From Dyadobacter sediminis (GTDB lineage Bacteria; Bacteroidota; Bacteroidia; Cytophagales; Spirosomataceae): a stretch of DNA of 64,000 nt. Position numbers and translations under genes: made by a program. The stretch is from positions 930,001 through 994,000 of the forward strand of contig NZ_VCEI01000011.1 in NCBI RefSeq assembly GCF_005860765.1, read 5' to 3'. The notes beneath the pieces were generated by a model. It searched no databases and had not been told where the DNA came from. It saw only the letters and a list, made by a program, of their open reading frames with translations. Positions within the stretch are counted from its first letter, which is position 1, and every line of letters starts with the position of its first letter. Shown one piece after another: positions 25,479 to 35,000 of the stretch.

Positions 25479-25652
25479 ATGAAAAATCAGGAACCATTTG
25501 AATGCTGCCAAACGGAACTGAACCCGGCTGAACAGCATGACATTCATGGCGGTGTGAAAACCGGAGGCTGCATCGGATCGTCAAAGCCTATTGAGGAATT
25601 TCCGTTTATTCCGTTCGGTCCGCCCTGTTATCCTCCCGTAATCTGGAAATGA
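25479..25652 (+). CDS. Double-glycine leader peptide 7 (Pro/Cys core)
   Basis: A 57-residue peptide started at the ATG at 25479. The leader ELNPAEQHDIHGG is recognisable but weaker than the others. The core differs from all the rest: rich in Gly, Pro and Phe (GGCIGSS, FPFIPFGPPCYPP) with two cysteines that could form a disulfide or thioether ring. It is the last peptide gene before the export genes and sits beyond the REP-like pair. Confidence 0.65.
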   Translation: MKNQEPFECCQTELNPAEQHDIHGGVKTGGCIGSSKPIEEFPFIPFGPPCYPPVIWK

Positions 25653-25768
25653 ATCCAGTACCCGGCCGATTGCATCACAACCAAGGGCTATTTGCCCGTA
25701 CTTCCCTCCTCTTTCCATTTCCTATCCTGCCATTTTCCGGATCTTTTTACACTCTAAAATCCAATGTT

Positions 25769-26956
25769 ATGCAAACGCAGCTTTACCCCGCTGAAATCAT
25801 GGAACATACAACGGAAGCTTATCTTCCGCAGGTCTCGGTGCAGGGACAAATCATTTATGTTTCGGTTGTACTTGCAGTTTTAACAGGACTATTGTCACTC
25901 CCGTTTATTCGTATAGACGTCTCCGTTCGGAGTTCAGGTATAATTCGTTCCAAAGCTGAACGCAACGAATTGCGGTCGCTGACCGGCGGAACAATTGCGA
26001 AAGTACTGGCGCACGAAAATCAGACTGTGAAAGCCGGACAACCGGTTTTTCAACTGCAAACGGCCATTCCGGACAGCAAACTCCGATTACTGCATGCACA
26101 ACAGACTGAAAAGCAACTATATATCCGTGATCTCACCTTGCTTGTTTCGTCACACGGTACCAATCGCCCAATTGCAGGATTGAAGTCTTCACTTTATCGC
26201 CAGCAATACGAACAATACATTTTTCAGCAGGCAGAACTGGCGCAAACCGAGCGGAAAAGAAAACGTGAACTGGAGATTAACCAAAATCTGTTTGCCGAAA
26301 AGGTAATTGCCCGGCAGGAGCTTGAAGACAAGGAATTTGCATTCAACACGGCGCAGGCGCAATACCGCTCATTCATTGAACGACAAGTCAGTGACTGGGA
26401 AAATGCACTTTCTCAATACAGGATGGCGCTGGACGAATTGCGGTCGCAAGAACAGCAACTTGTCAAGGAAAAAGAGCTGCTGACGATCACCGCGCCTGTT
26501 GCCGGTACCATGGGCCAGCTGGCCGGAAAGTATACAGGAAGTTATGTGCAGCCCGGAGAAATACTGGGCGTGATTTCGCCTGACTCCAACCTGATCGTGG
26601 AATGTTATATATCTCCGAAAGACATCGGACTGTTACGGAACGGCATGAAATCCCGCATGCAGGTGGATGCTTATGATTACAATCAGTGGGGAATGGCGGA
26701 AGGGACTATCATCAGTATTTCCAATGACGTTACGGTATCAGATCAGCAGACTTTTTTCAAGGTTAAATGCCGGCTCAACAAAGATCATCTTACGCTCAGG
26801 CAAGGTGTAAGAGGGTATTTAAAAAAAGGAATGACACTGCGGGCACATTTTATTATCACCGAGCGGAGTTTGTACGATCTGCTTTATGACAAGGCCGATG
26901 ACTGGCTTAATCCGAAAAATACGCCTTCGGTTCCGCATGCAGTTGCCGCCATGTAA
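25769..26956 (+). CDS. HlyD-family membrane-fusion adaptor of the peptide exporter
   Basis: A 395-residue periplasmic adaptor when started at the ATG at 25769, just before MQTQLYPAEI; a longer frame from 25649 has an unlikely N-terminal extension. One membrane helix lies at about 28-47 (IIYVSVVLAVLTGLLSLPFI). A lipoyl/barrel-sandwich half, a long coiled-coil hairpin (AELAQTERKRKRELEINQNL) and the returning half GTMGQLAGKYTGSYVQPGE follow. It bridges the inner-membrane ABC transporter and the TolC-like channel that come next on the same strand, giving a complete type I export line for the leader peptides. Confidence 0.9.
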   Translation: MQTQLYPAEIMEHTTEAYLPQVSVQGQIIYVSVVLAVLTGLLSLPFIRIDVSVRSSGIIRSKAERNELRSLTGGTIAKVLAHENQTVKAGQPVFQLQTAIPDSKLRLLHAQQTEKQLYIRDLTLLVSSHGTNRPIAGLKSSLYRQQYEQYIFQQAELAQTERKRKRELEINQNLFAEKVIARQELEDKEFAFNTAQAQYRSFIERQVSDWENALSQYRMALDELRSQEQQLVKEKELLTITAPVAGTMGQLAGKYTGSYVQPGEILGVISPDSNLIVECYISPKDIGLLRNGMKSRMQVDAYDYNQWGMAEGTIISISNDVTVSDQQTFFKVKCRLNKDHLTLRQGVRGYLKKGMTLRAHFIITERSLYDLLYDKADDWLNPKNTPSVPHAVAAM

Positions 26957-27011
26957 AGTGCTCTTCAACCGTTCCGATCAGCTTACCGTTTTATCCTAAT
27001 CTTTATTTGCC

Positions 27012-29258
27012 ATGTTTAATCAAAAAAAAATCTGCGTACGCCAACACGACATAACGGATTGCGGCGCGGCTTGTCTGGCATCCATTTGTGCATTTTACAA
27101 ACTCATTATGCCCATTGCACGCATCCGTCAGTACGCATCGACGGACAAAAAAGGCACCAATGTGCTTGGCATGATTGAAGCGGCGCACAAGCTTGGGTTT
27201 CAGGCAAAAGGCGTACGCGGCCATTTCGAAAATCTCGCCGGAATCCCGAAACCCGCCATTGCGCATGTGATTGTAAAAGAAGTGCTGCATCATTTTGTCG
27301 TGATTTACGAGGTGTCCGGAATGCTTGTTACCGTTATGGACCCCGGAACCGGAAAACTGGAAAAATACACGCATGACGCATTCAGAAAAATGTGGACGGG
27401 CGTACTGATCCTGCTGCTTCCCGGCGAACAATTTGAAACCGGAAATAACAAAAGGTCCGTCACAAGCCGTTTCTGGAACCTGATCAAACCCCACCGCTCT
27501 GTGATGACACAGGCCCTTTTCGGTGCCGTGATGTACACCGTACTCGGATTGTCCACTTCCATTTACGTACAGAAAATCGTGGACAACGTACTTGTGGAAG
27601 GCAACCGCAACTTACTTAACCTGCTGAGTACGGGCATGATCCTGATTCTTGGACTGCAGTTGTTTATAGGGTCGATGAAAAGTGTGTTTGCCCTTAAAAC
27701 CGGCCAGCAGATTGATGCGCGGCTTATCCTGGGTTATTACAAGCACCTTTTAAAACTGCCGCAGCAATTTTTTGATACCATGCGCGTCGGTGAAATCATT
27801 TCACGCGTAAATGATGCGGTCAAGATCCGGGCGTTCATCAATGACACGGCGCTTTCGCTGGTTGTAAACTTGTTTATCGTTGTGTTTTCATTCGGCATGA
27901 TGTTCACTTACGACTGGAAACTGGCGCTGATCATGCTGGCTGTGATCCCGTTTTATGCGGCTGTTTTTTTCATCATCAACCGGATCAACCGGAAAGGCCA
28001 GCGCAAGCTGATGGAAAATTCCGCTGACCTGGAATCGCAGCTTGTGGAATCGCTTAATGCCATGGGTACGATCAAACGGTTCGGGCTGGAATCGTATGCC
28101 AATGTGAAAACGGAAGTCGGGTTCATGAAGCTGCTGAAAAGTATTTTCACCTCTGCCTCGGTTTCCATCTGGGCAGGAAATGCTTCTGAACTGATTTCGC
28201 GCTTGTTTACCATCATTTTACTTTGGGTCGGTGCCGGTTTTGTACTGGACAATGCCATAACGCCGGGCGAATTACTCTCGTTTTATGCATTGATCGGCTA
28301 TTTTACAGGCCCGGCCAGCAGCCTCATCAGTTCCAACACGGTTATTCAGGATGCGCTGATTGCGGCCGACAGGCTCTTTGAAATCATGGACCTGGAACGT
28401 GAATCAGCTGAAAACAAGATCGAACTGAAGCCTGAAATGGTCGGTGACATTACGTTCCGCCATCTTTCCTTTCGTTACGGATCAAGGGTGCAGGTTTTTC
28501 AGGATCTTGACCTGACCATACCAAACGGGAAAGTAACGGCAGTTGTAGGCGAAAGCGGTTCCGGCAAATCCACGCTCCTGTCGCTTTTACAGAATATGTA
28601 TCCGCTACAGAGCGGGTCCATTCACATCGGCGATTACGACATCAAACACATCAGCAACGAAAGTCTCCGGCGCATCGTCAGCGTGGTTCCGCAGCAGGTC
28701 GATTTGTTCAATGGCCATGTCATTGACAATATCGCTGTGGGTGAATTCCAGCCGGATATGCAGCGTGTTCTAAAAACCTGCCAGCTGCTTGGCATCAGTG
28801 ACTTTATTGAAAAGCTTCCCAACGGATTCCATACGCATCTGGGCGAAAACGGCGCCAGCTTGTCCGGCGGACAAAGGCAGCGGCTTGCGATTGCGAGGGC
28901 TTTATACCGCGATCCGCAGATTATCATCCTGGATGAAGCCACTTCTTCGCTGGATTCCTTATCGGAAAAGGCCGTGCAGAATACGATTGAAAAATTGCGG
29001 GAATCCGGCAAAACGATCATCATCATTGCGCACCGTCTGAGCACCATAATGGGTGCGGATAAAATCATGGTGATTGAAGACGGCAAGCTGATCGAAGAAG
29101 GCAGCCATGCCAGGCTTCTGGCCAACCAACATGCCTATTACCGTTTATGGGCTTCCCAGTATATGATCGGTTCCGGAACAGATCTGCTCGATCATGCCAG
29201 TCTGGTGAATGTCTGCGCAAATGGTACAACGGTCGCAATGGACACCAATATTTCCTAA
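27012..29258 (+). CDS. Peptidase-containing ABC transporter (C39, PCAT-type)
   Basis: A 748-residue bifunctional exporter. The N-terminal C39 peptidase (about 1-140) has the catalytic Cys17 in HDITDCGAAC, a histidine in LHHFVVIYEV and the aspartate in DPGTGK. Six membrane helices follow (about 160-440), then the ATPase domain with Walker A GESGSGKSTLL, signature LSGGQRQRLAIARAL, Walker B IIILDEATSSLD and the switch IIAHRLST. Such PCATs cut leaders after GG and export the core peptide, exactly matching the seven GG-leader peptides upstream. It lies between the HlyD-like and TolC-like genes. All key residues are present. Confidence 0.95.
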   Translation: MFNQKKICVRQHDITDCGAACLASICAFYKLIMPIARIRQYASTDKKGTNVLGMIEAAHKLGFQAKGVRGHFENLAGIPKPAIAHVIVKEVLHHFVVIYEVSGMLVTVMDPGTGKLEKYTHDAFRKMWTGVLILLLPGEQFETGNNKRSVTSRFWNLIKPHRSVMTQALFGAVMYTVLGLSTSIYVQKIVDNVLVEGNRNLLNLLSTGMILILGLQLFIGSMKSVFALKTGQQIDARLILGYYKHLLKLPQQFFDTMRVGEIISRVNDAVKIRAFINDTALSLVVNLFIVVFSFGMMFTYDWKLALIMLAVIPFYAAVFFIINRINRKGQRKLMENSADLESQLVESLNAMGTIKRFGLESYANVKTEVGFMKLLKSIFTSASVSIWAGNASELISRLFTIILLWVGAGFVLDNAITPGELLSFYALIGYFTGPASSLISSNTVIQDALIAADRLFEIMDLERESAENKIELKPEMVGDITFRHLSFRYGSRVQVFQDLDLTIPNGKVTAVVGESGSGKSTLLSLLQNMYPLQSGSIHIGDYDIKHISNESLRRIVSVVPQQVDLFNGHVIDNIAVGEFQPDMQRVLKTCQLLGISDFIEKLPNGFHTHLGENGASLSGGQRQRLAIARALYRDPQIIILDEATSSLDSLSEKAVQNTIEKLRESGKTIIIIAHRLSTIMGADKIMVIEDGKLIEEGSHARLLANQHAYYRLWASQYMIGSGTDLLDHASLVNVCANGTTVAMDTNIS

Positions 29259-29271
29259 AATCCTGCAAGCC

Positions 29272-30702
29272 ATGTATTTTTTCACAAAAAAATTATTTCA
29301 GATTTCACTTTGTACGGCACTGGCCGTTCCGGCACATGCACAGGACACACTGTCGCTTATCGAATGCATTGACTTGGCACTTGTCCGGAATCTTGAAATC
29401 AAGGAAGCCGATCTGGGCCTGCAGTCTACGATCAATACACATCAGCAGACCAAACGGGAACTATTGCCCAGTGTGGAAGGCGTATTTAATCCCGGCTATT
29501 CGCTGGGCCGCAGCGTTGATCCTTATACCAATCTGATCACCAATAACCAGATTGGGACAAACAGCTTGTGGATCAAGGCAGACTGGATCATTTTCAACGG
29601 GTACCAGCGAAAGAATGCGCAGGAACAAGCTGCCATGAATCTGTCGGCCAGCCAGCTTGATGTCCAGTCGTCCAGAAATTCTATTGTACTGCATGTATTA
29701 CAGGCTTATATGCAAGTGCTGATGTCGAAGGAACTGCTCAATATGGCCCTGGCACAATCCGAATCCACGCAGCAGCAAATAGACCGCACAAACAAGCAGA
29801 TCCGGTTACAGGTTGTACCCGAGTCCGCCTTGTACAGTCTTCTGGCGCAGCTTGCCAATGACAAAATCCAGATCACCAATGCCGGAAATGACTTGCGGAT
29901 CGCCCGTATGAACCTGAACCAGCAGCTGAACAGATCTGCAACGGAAAGTGAGTTCGAGCTGACTCCCGTTGAAAACAGCGATACAATACTTGTACATGAA
30001 AACTGGAAGGATATTTATCTTGCCTCCTCAAATTTGCTTCCTGAAATAAAAGCAAGTGAAATACGGGTAAAATCAGCCGAAAAAAGCCTGGAAATTGCAA
30101 GAGGGCTGAAACATCCGGTTTTCTCGTTGAGCAGCTCGTTCGGAACGGCGTTTTCGTCTATTGCCCGGAAAACAGTGATCAGCGAAAACTATACGGAAAC
30201 ACCCATTAACGCCTTTGTAAATGTAGACGGGAAAAAATATCAGGCGACATCGTTCGGTCCGTCTGTGGAGCAGAAGACAATCGGCTACTTTAATCAGCTG
30301 GGGCTTAACAGGGCTTTTTCAATTAATCTTTCGATCCGGATTCCTGTATTTAACGCGACCCGTTCGTCTTTCAAAATGCAGGAGGCACGTATCCAGAAAA
30401 TGATTGCAGCAAATCAGCAGTCGCAGGTCCGTCAGGCCCTGATGCAACAGATTGAACAGGCTTTTATAACGTTTGAAAATGCTGTGGAACGCTACAAAAC
30501 ACTTTATGAACAAGTCGTTGTTCTGGAAAAAGCCTTGCATGTAGCCGAAATAAGGCTGGCCAACGGCGTGAGCAGCCCGCTGGAATATACCATGGCAAAA
30601 AGCAGCCTCGACCGTGCAAAAGCCAACCTGATCCAGACAAAATACGAATGCACAGTCCGGAAAAAGGTTTTGCAATTCTACGAGACCGGTTACGCTGAAT
30701 AA
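29272..30702 (+). CDS. TolC-family outer-membrane efflux protein
   Basis: A 476-residue protein started at the ATG at 29272, 13 bp after the ABC transporter stop, with a signal peptide (LFQISLCTALAVPAHAQ). Two long coiled-coil OEP repeats follow, with typical turns such as RRNG-type heptads and ALHVAEIRLANGVSSPLEYT near the end. It provides the outer-membrane tunnel for the peptide exporter. The frame beginning at 29209 overlaps the ABC gene and is not used. It converges with the AAA ATPase gene of the eCIS, 33 bp away. Confidence 0.92.
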   Translation: MYFFTKKLFQISLCTALAVPAHAQDTLSLIECIDLALVRNLEIKEADLGLQSTINTHQQTKRELLPSVEGVFNPGYSLGRSVDPYTNLITNNQIGTNSLWIKADWIIFNGYQRKNAQEQAAMNLSASQLDVQSSRNSIVLHVLQAYMQVLMSKELLNMALAQSESTQQQIDRTNKQIRLQVVPESALYSLLAQLANDKIQITNAGNDLRIARMNLNQQLNRSATESEFELTPVENSDTILVHENWKDIYLASSNLLPEIKASEIRVKSAEKSLEIARGLKHPVFSLSSSFGTAFSSIARKTVISENYTETPINAFVNVDGKKYQATSFGPSVEQKTIGYFNQLGLNRAFSINLSIRIPVFNATRSSFKMQEARIQKMIAANQQSQVRQALMQQIEQAFITFENAVERYKTLYEQVVVLEKALHVAEIRLANGVSSPLEYTMAKSSLDRAKANLIQTKYECTVRKKVLQFYETGYAE

Positions 30703-30735
30703 TTTTATTTGTTTTTCAGATCATTGAAAAACCGC

Positions 30736-32067
30736 TTACAACATCTTGCCTTCTTTGGCCAGCTCCTTCCTGATGCTTTCCGTAATCAAAGCATGGCTTA
30801 TACTCGTTTGCTCCGCAGCCAGTGCTTTCAGACAAACCTGCTGAACAATATTGATGATATTGGAGCCTGTAAGTTCGTACTGCGCCGCAATATTTTTTAA
30901 TGTAACCGATTTGTCCAGCGTAAGCTGCGATGGAAGCGTATTCTGCCAGATTTTCAGACGTTCGTCGCTATGCGGTTTCGGAAAATAAATGACTGACTGG
31001 AACCGTCGGATAAACGCTTCGTCCATATTGTCGCGGAAATTGGATGCCAGAATGACAAGGCCCGGATACGTTTCCACCCTTTGCAGCAAGTACGAAACTT
31101 CCTGATTTGCATATTTGTCATGCGCATCGCGAACGCCCGTACGCTTACCGAAAAGTGCATCGGCCTCGTCAAAAAACAGGATCCATTCGTGACTTTCGGC
31201 CGTTGTGAACAGATTGGAAAGGTTTTTTTCCGTTTCTCCGATGAATTTGGAAACAACCGTGGAAAGATCGATTTTGTACACATCCCTTTCGGTATATTTT
31301 CCCAGCAACGTTGCCGCCAGCGTTTTACCCGTTCCGGGCGATCCGTAGAACAACACCCGGTAACCCGGCTTGATCATGTGCTTCATATTCCAGTCTTTCA
31401 GCAGCGTGTTGCCGTGCAAAACCCAGTTCTGCAGGTCGCCGAGCTGCTGCATCGTATGCTCGTTCAGCACAAGATCTTTCCATTCCCTTTCGGTCTCAAT
31501 CAATCTGGCCGGAAAATGAATCCCGAACCGGGGCCTTGAAATTTTCCCGGTTGTCAGACTGTCGGTATATTCCGGCGACATGATGATTTTTCCGCTCATG
31601 GCCGGTTCTCCTGCCGGCGCATCTTCCAGCCATAAAATGCGTTTTCGCGCAAAGAAATGATCTTCTCCAAACAGTTGCTGCACTTCAAGACGCTTTTCAA
31701 GTTGGTCTCCGGCCAGTACAAACAAAACCGTTTCAGCCGTTGGTATAAACCCTCTGAACTGCTTTCCGCGAACGCCGCCGATGAGGTAAAAATCCGTCGG
31801 CTGATCAAAAAATGCATGAATTACATTGTCAAAGAAATCCGGTTTGAGGTGCGGTACAAGTGCGATCAACAGACAAATGATCTCGTCAAAAGACAATTTC
31901 TCATGCTCAAAAAATAAAGCAAGCGGTTCTTCAAATCCTGAAAAATCCGGAAATGGAATTTTTTCAATGCTTTTAAAATCAGTCTTTTGTTCGAAGTGTA
32001 TCCCAAGCCGCGTAAGGATCACCGGCCTTAAATAATCATCCAGTAAAGTGGAAAGGTAACGGGTCAT
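30736..32067 (-). CDS. eCIS AAA+ ATPase (Afp15-like)
   Basis: A 443-residue ATPase with an N-terminal domain (about 1-180) and a CDC48-like AAA module. Walker A is GSPGTGKT (Lys248), Walker B is WILFFDEADALFGKRTG, and the arginine-finger region is FIRRFQSVIYFPKP. ATPases of this kind are a core eCIS component, thought to assist assembly or cargo loading. It is the last gene of the eCIS operon, 4 bp after the effector-like gene. Confidence 0.88.
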   Translation of the reverse strand: MTRYLSTLLDDYLRPVILTRLGIHFEQKTDFKSIEKIPFPDFSGFEEPLALFFEHEKLSFDEIICLLIALVPHLKPDFFDNVIHAFFDQPTDFYLIGGVRGKQFRGFIPTAETVLFVLAGDQLEKRLEVQQLFGEDHFFARKRILWLEDAPAGEPAMSGKIIMSPEYTDSLTTGKISRPRFGIHFPARLIETEREWKDLVLNEHTMQQLGDLQNWVLHGNTLLKDWNMKHMIKPGYRVLFYGSPGTGKTLAATLLGKYTERDVYKIDLSTVVSKFIGETEKNLSNLFTTAESHEWILFFDEADALFGKRTGVRDAHDKYANQEVSYLLQRVETYPGLVILASNFRDNMDEAFIRRFQSVIYFPKPHSDERLKIWQNTLPSQLTLDKSVTLKNIAAQYELTGSNIINIVQQVCLKALAAEQTSISHALITESIRKELAKEGKML

Positions 32068-32071
32068 ACTT

Positions 32072-35000
32072 TTATAAATACCGGTCTTTCAGATCTTCCG
32101 CATTTTCAACATTTTTGTCATCAATGTCAACATGAATTCCGTCCTGACCTATACTGCTGTCTTTCACCCATTTGCCATCTTTCAGTTTCAGCTTGGAAGC
32201 TGTAAAAAACAAAGCTTTGGGAATATACTTTTCACTTTCCACAATCAGCCTGACCAGCTTCAGTCGGGCCAATTCTCCGGCAGTTGCAGGATCATTTGCC
32301 TGGCCTGAAAGACCCTTTATTTCTTTATCGATCAGTCCGAGCAATTTGGTGTTTGTTGCACGTCCATACTCAGCCCATACTGTGTAAGTATATACTTGAC
32401 CCTGTGCCACGCCGGCTTTTATTTTTTTCTCGATTTGTCTGTGGTGTTCCGAATTGGCTCCCTGCGTTATAGGAGCCAGATTGTAATTTGCTCCCGGCCC
32501 GCCCAGATTATCATTCAGTAAATGTCCCTGTACATAAAAAGATCTGTTTTCCATATTCCTGCGCATAACTAGTATCTTCCAGAAATCGGATGCCGAGCCG
32601 GTTGCAGGCGGCTTGGATCCTTTATTCGGGCCTGGCTTGACGGAAAGGATTTCGATGTTCATGGCTGTGCCGAATTCACCGGCATACGGTTCCTTCCACT
32701 CTGCTGCAGTAGATTCAGGAACCGGTGTTTTGGGTATTTTCTTGCTTTTTTTCTGAATATAATCATAATCCCAGGTTTCACCTCCGTCAGCAACAGAAGA
32801 TATTTCAATGACCGAAGCATGATCCTGATTAACTTTATCTTTGATCGTTTTTGCCTCGTCTTCTGTAATCCCTCCTTCATCTTCCTCCTTTTCTCCTTCT
32901 TCCTCAATTTCCCTTAACGCACTTGTGATGCTGTCTGCTCCTTCTTTTTCTTCTTTCCCAAACAGCTTTTCAATCCAGCTTTTGATTTTTTCCATTACCT
33001 TCCGGACGCCGTTCTCCACTTTCTGGCGCAGTTCCTGAATTACTTCCTTCACTTTGTCCACCACGCCGTTGAGGCCAAAAAGGGAAGACATGATGGCCAT
33101 CGCAACCGGGATCGCCGATGCAATGGCTGTTTCCAGCACAACGGCCGCTTGATCGATGATTCCTATAATAAGCGCCCCGATGTTGTCCAGAACGCGTTCG
33201 ATCATTTCCAGGATTTCACGGGCTTTTTCCACGACTGCCTGAAAGACGACAAAAACGTCTATAACCGTCGTGATAACAGCCATAATACCTGTCGGATCAA
33301 GCTTTTGTGCAATCCAGGCAAGTGCTTTTACCACAATTGTTTCTTCCAGCCAGCCGATGATGCCGTCCAGAACCATATCCCAAATACTTCCGACCGCAGC
33401 TTCCAGTTTGTCCCAGACACTGCCGCCTTCCGGGCCTTGATTCATCAGTTTCTGGAACCATTCCCATGCGTCGGAAATAACGCCGATGTAATTTTCTATC
33501 TTTTGTTTCAGTCCTTCTTTACCGGTTACCTCTTCCAGCTGTTTCAGAAGCATATCGACTGTAATTCCGAGAATCTGGAAAGCCAGTTTCAGCATGGACA
33601 TAAAACTGAAATCCTTGGGCATTTCGATACCCGTTCCTTCCAGTTTGCTCAGAAGCCACGCCTGAAGCCCGCCGAGCAGGTGTGTTCCCAACCGGTTAAA
33701 GAATTGTTCAAAACCCAGTTTCAATGCACTTATAAAATGTCCGAGAAAACCCAGCGGATCAGCCATGATAGCACTAAGCGACTGCGCAGCTTTGGCAATT
33801 ACCCTCGTTACAAGCTGAGGCGGAATTCCGATGATATCCAGCATGGTGCTGTAAAATGTCCAGATTGCCTTTCCAAGATCCCCGTCAATAAAAACCTGTT
33901 TTAAAGCCACAATAGCCATATTCTCGATCCGTTCCCAGATATTTTCTGCCTGTTTGAGTTTCTGGAAAAAGGACAGCCTGCCGAGAATCTGCTCGATGAA
34001 AAACTTTTTGACCGGTTCTTTGATACAATCCGGAAGTATGGCCCAGACCGGTCCAAGCAGGAATTCCGGCAGTTTACCAAGCAGATCGCCGAGTGCCGAA
34101 AAAATCTTGTGAAGCGCATCATAAATCGGCGTCAGGAAGCCCGACAAATACGTCAGACCGCTTTGAAGTACGTCAAAAAGTGCGGTTACCTGCGTCTGGC
34201 ACCAGTCCTTGAATTCGGCGGCTTTTGTTTCCAGCCACTCGATTGCACTTCCGGCCATGCCTAACAAAGGAATGTTCCTGACAGTGGAAAAGAAAGCCGT
34301 TACAGCGTTGTAAATGTCACCGACCTGTCCGTTTACCCAGGCCGAAGCTTCTGAAATCGAGCCCTTTAAATCTTGGATGGATGCCTGAACAGCCGGCAGA
34401 ATCTGGTTTCTGAGGCTCGTCTGTGCCGCTTCGTTGCCGATGTTGGAAGCGTCACCGCCCATGGCCGCCGAAGTGGCCACCACCTTGGCCAGCCAGTCCT
34501 GTATCGTCTGACGCAGATTCAGGATGGCACCCAGCGGAATAAAGGAGGCAATTCTTGTAACCAGCTGTCTTGCAGGTTCTATAACCGGACGGACCAGTTC
34601 CTTGATTTCTTCCCAAACCGCCTCCACTTTGCGCTGCGCCCATTGAATAAGCCCTTCTTCCCCGGTTTCGTCCGCGTTCTGTCCGAGCATTCTTTGCAAC
34701 CAGTCCCACGCAGCACTGACGGCATCTCGTATAGGTGAAAATCCTTTCCAAATGAACGCGGCAAGCTGTTTTATACCTTCCCAAATGGCTGCTGCCTTGT
34801 TTTTCAGCCATTCAATGGCGGGCAACGCAATCGAATTCCAGACTTCGGTAAAAAAGTCGATGGCCGGCTGAAAGAATTCGGTTATAGCGTCCCATGCTTC
34901 TCCCGCCATTTCGGTTACAATTCCTTTCAGTTCTTCCAGTGCTGCAAACAGCGGCTGACAATCGCCCTGCGCCAAGGCATTGATAATCACTTGCGCGCGG

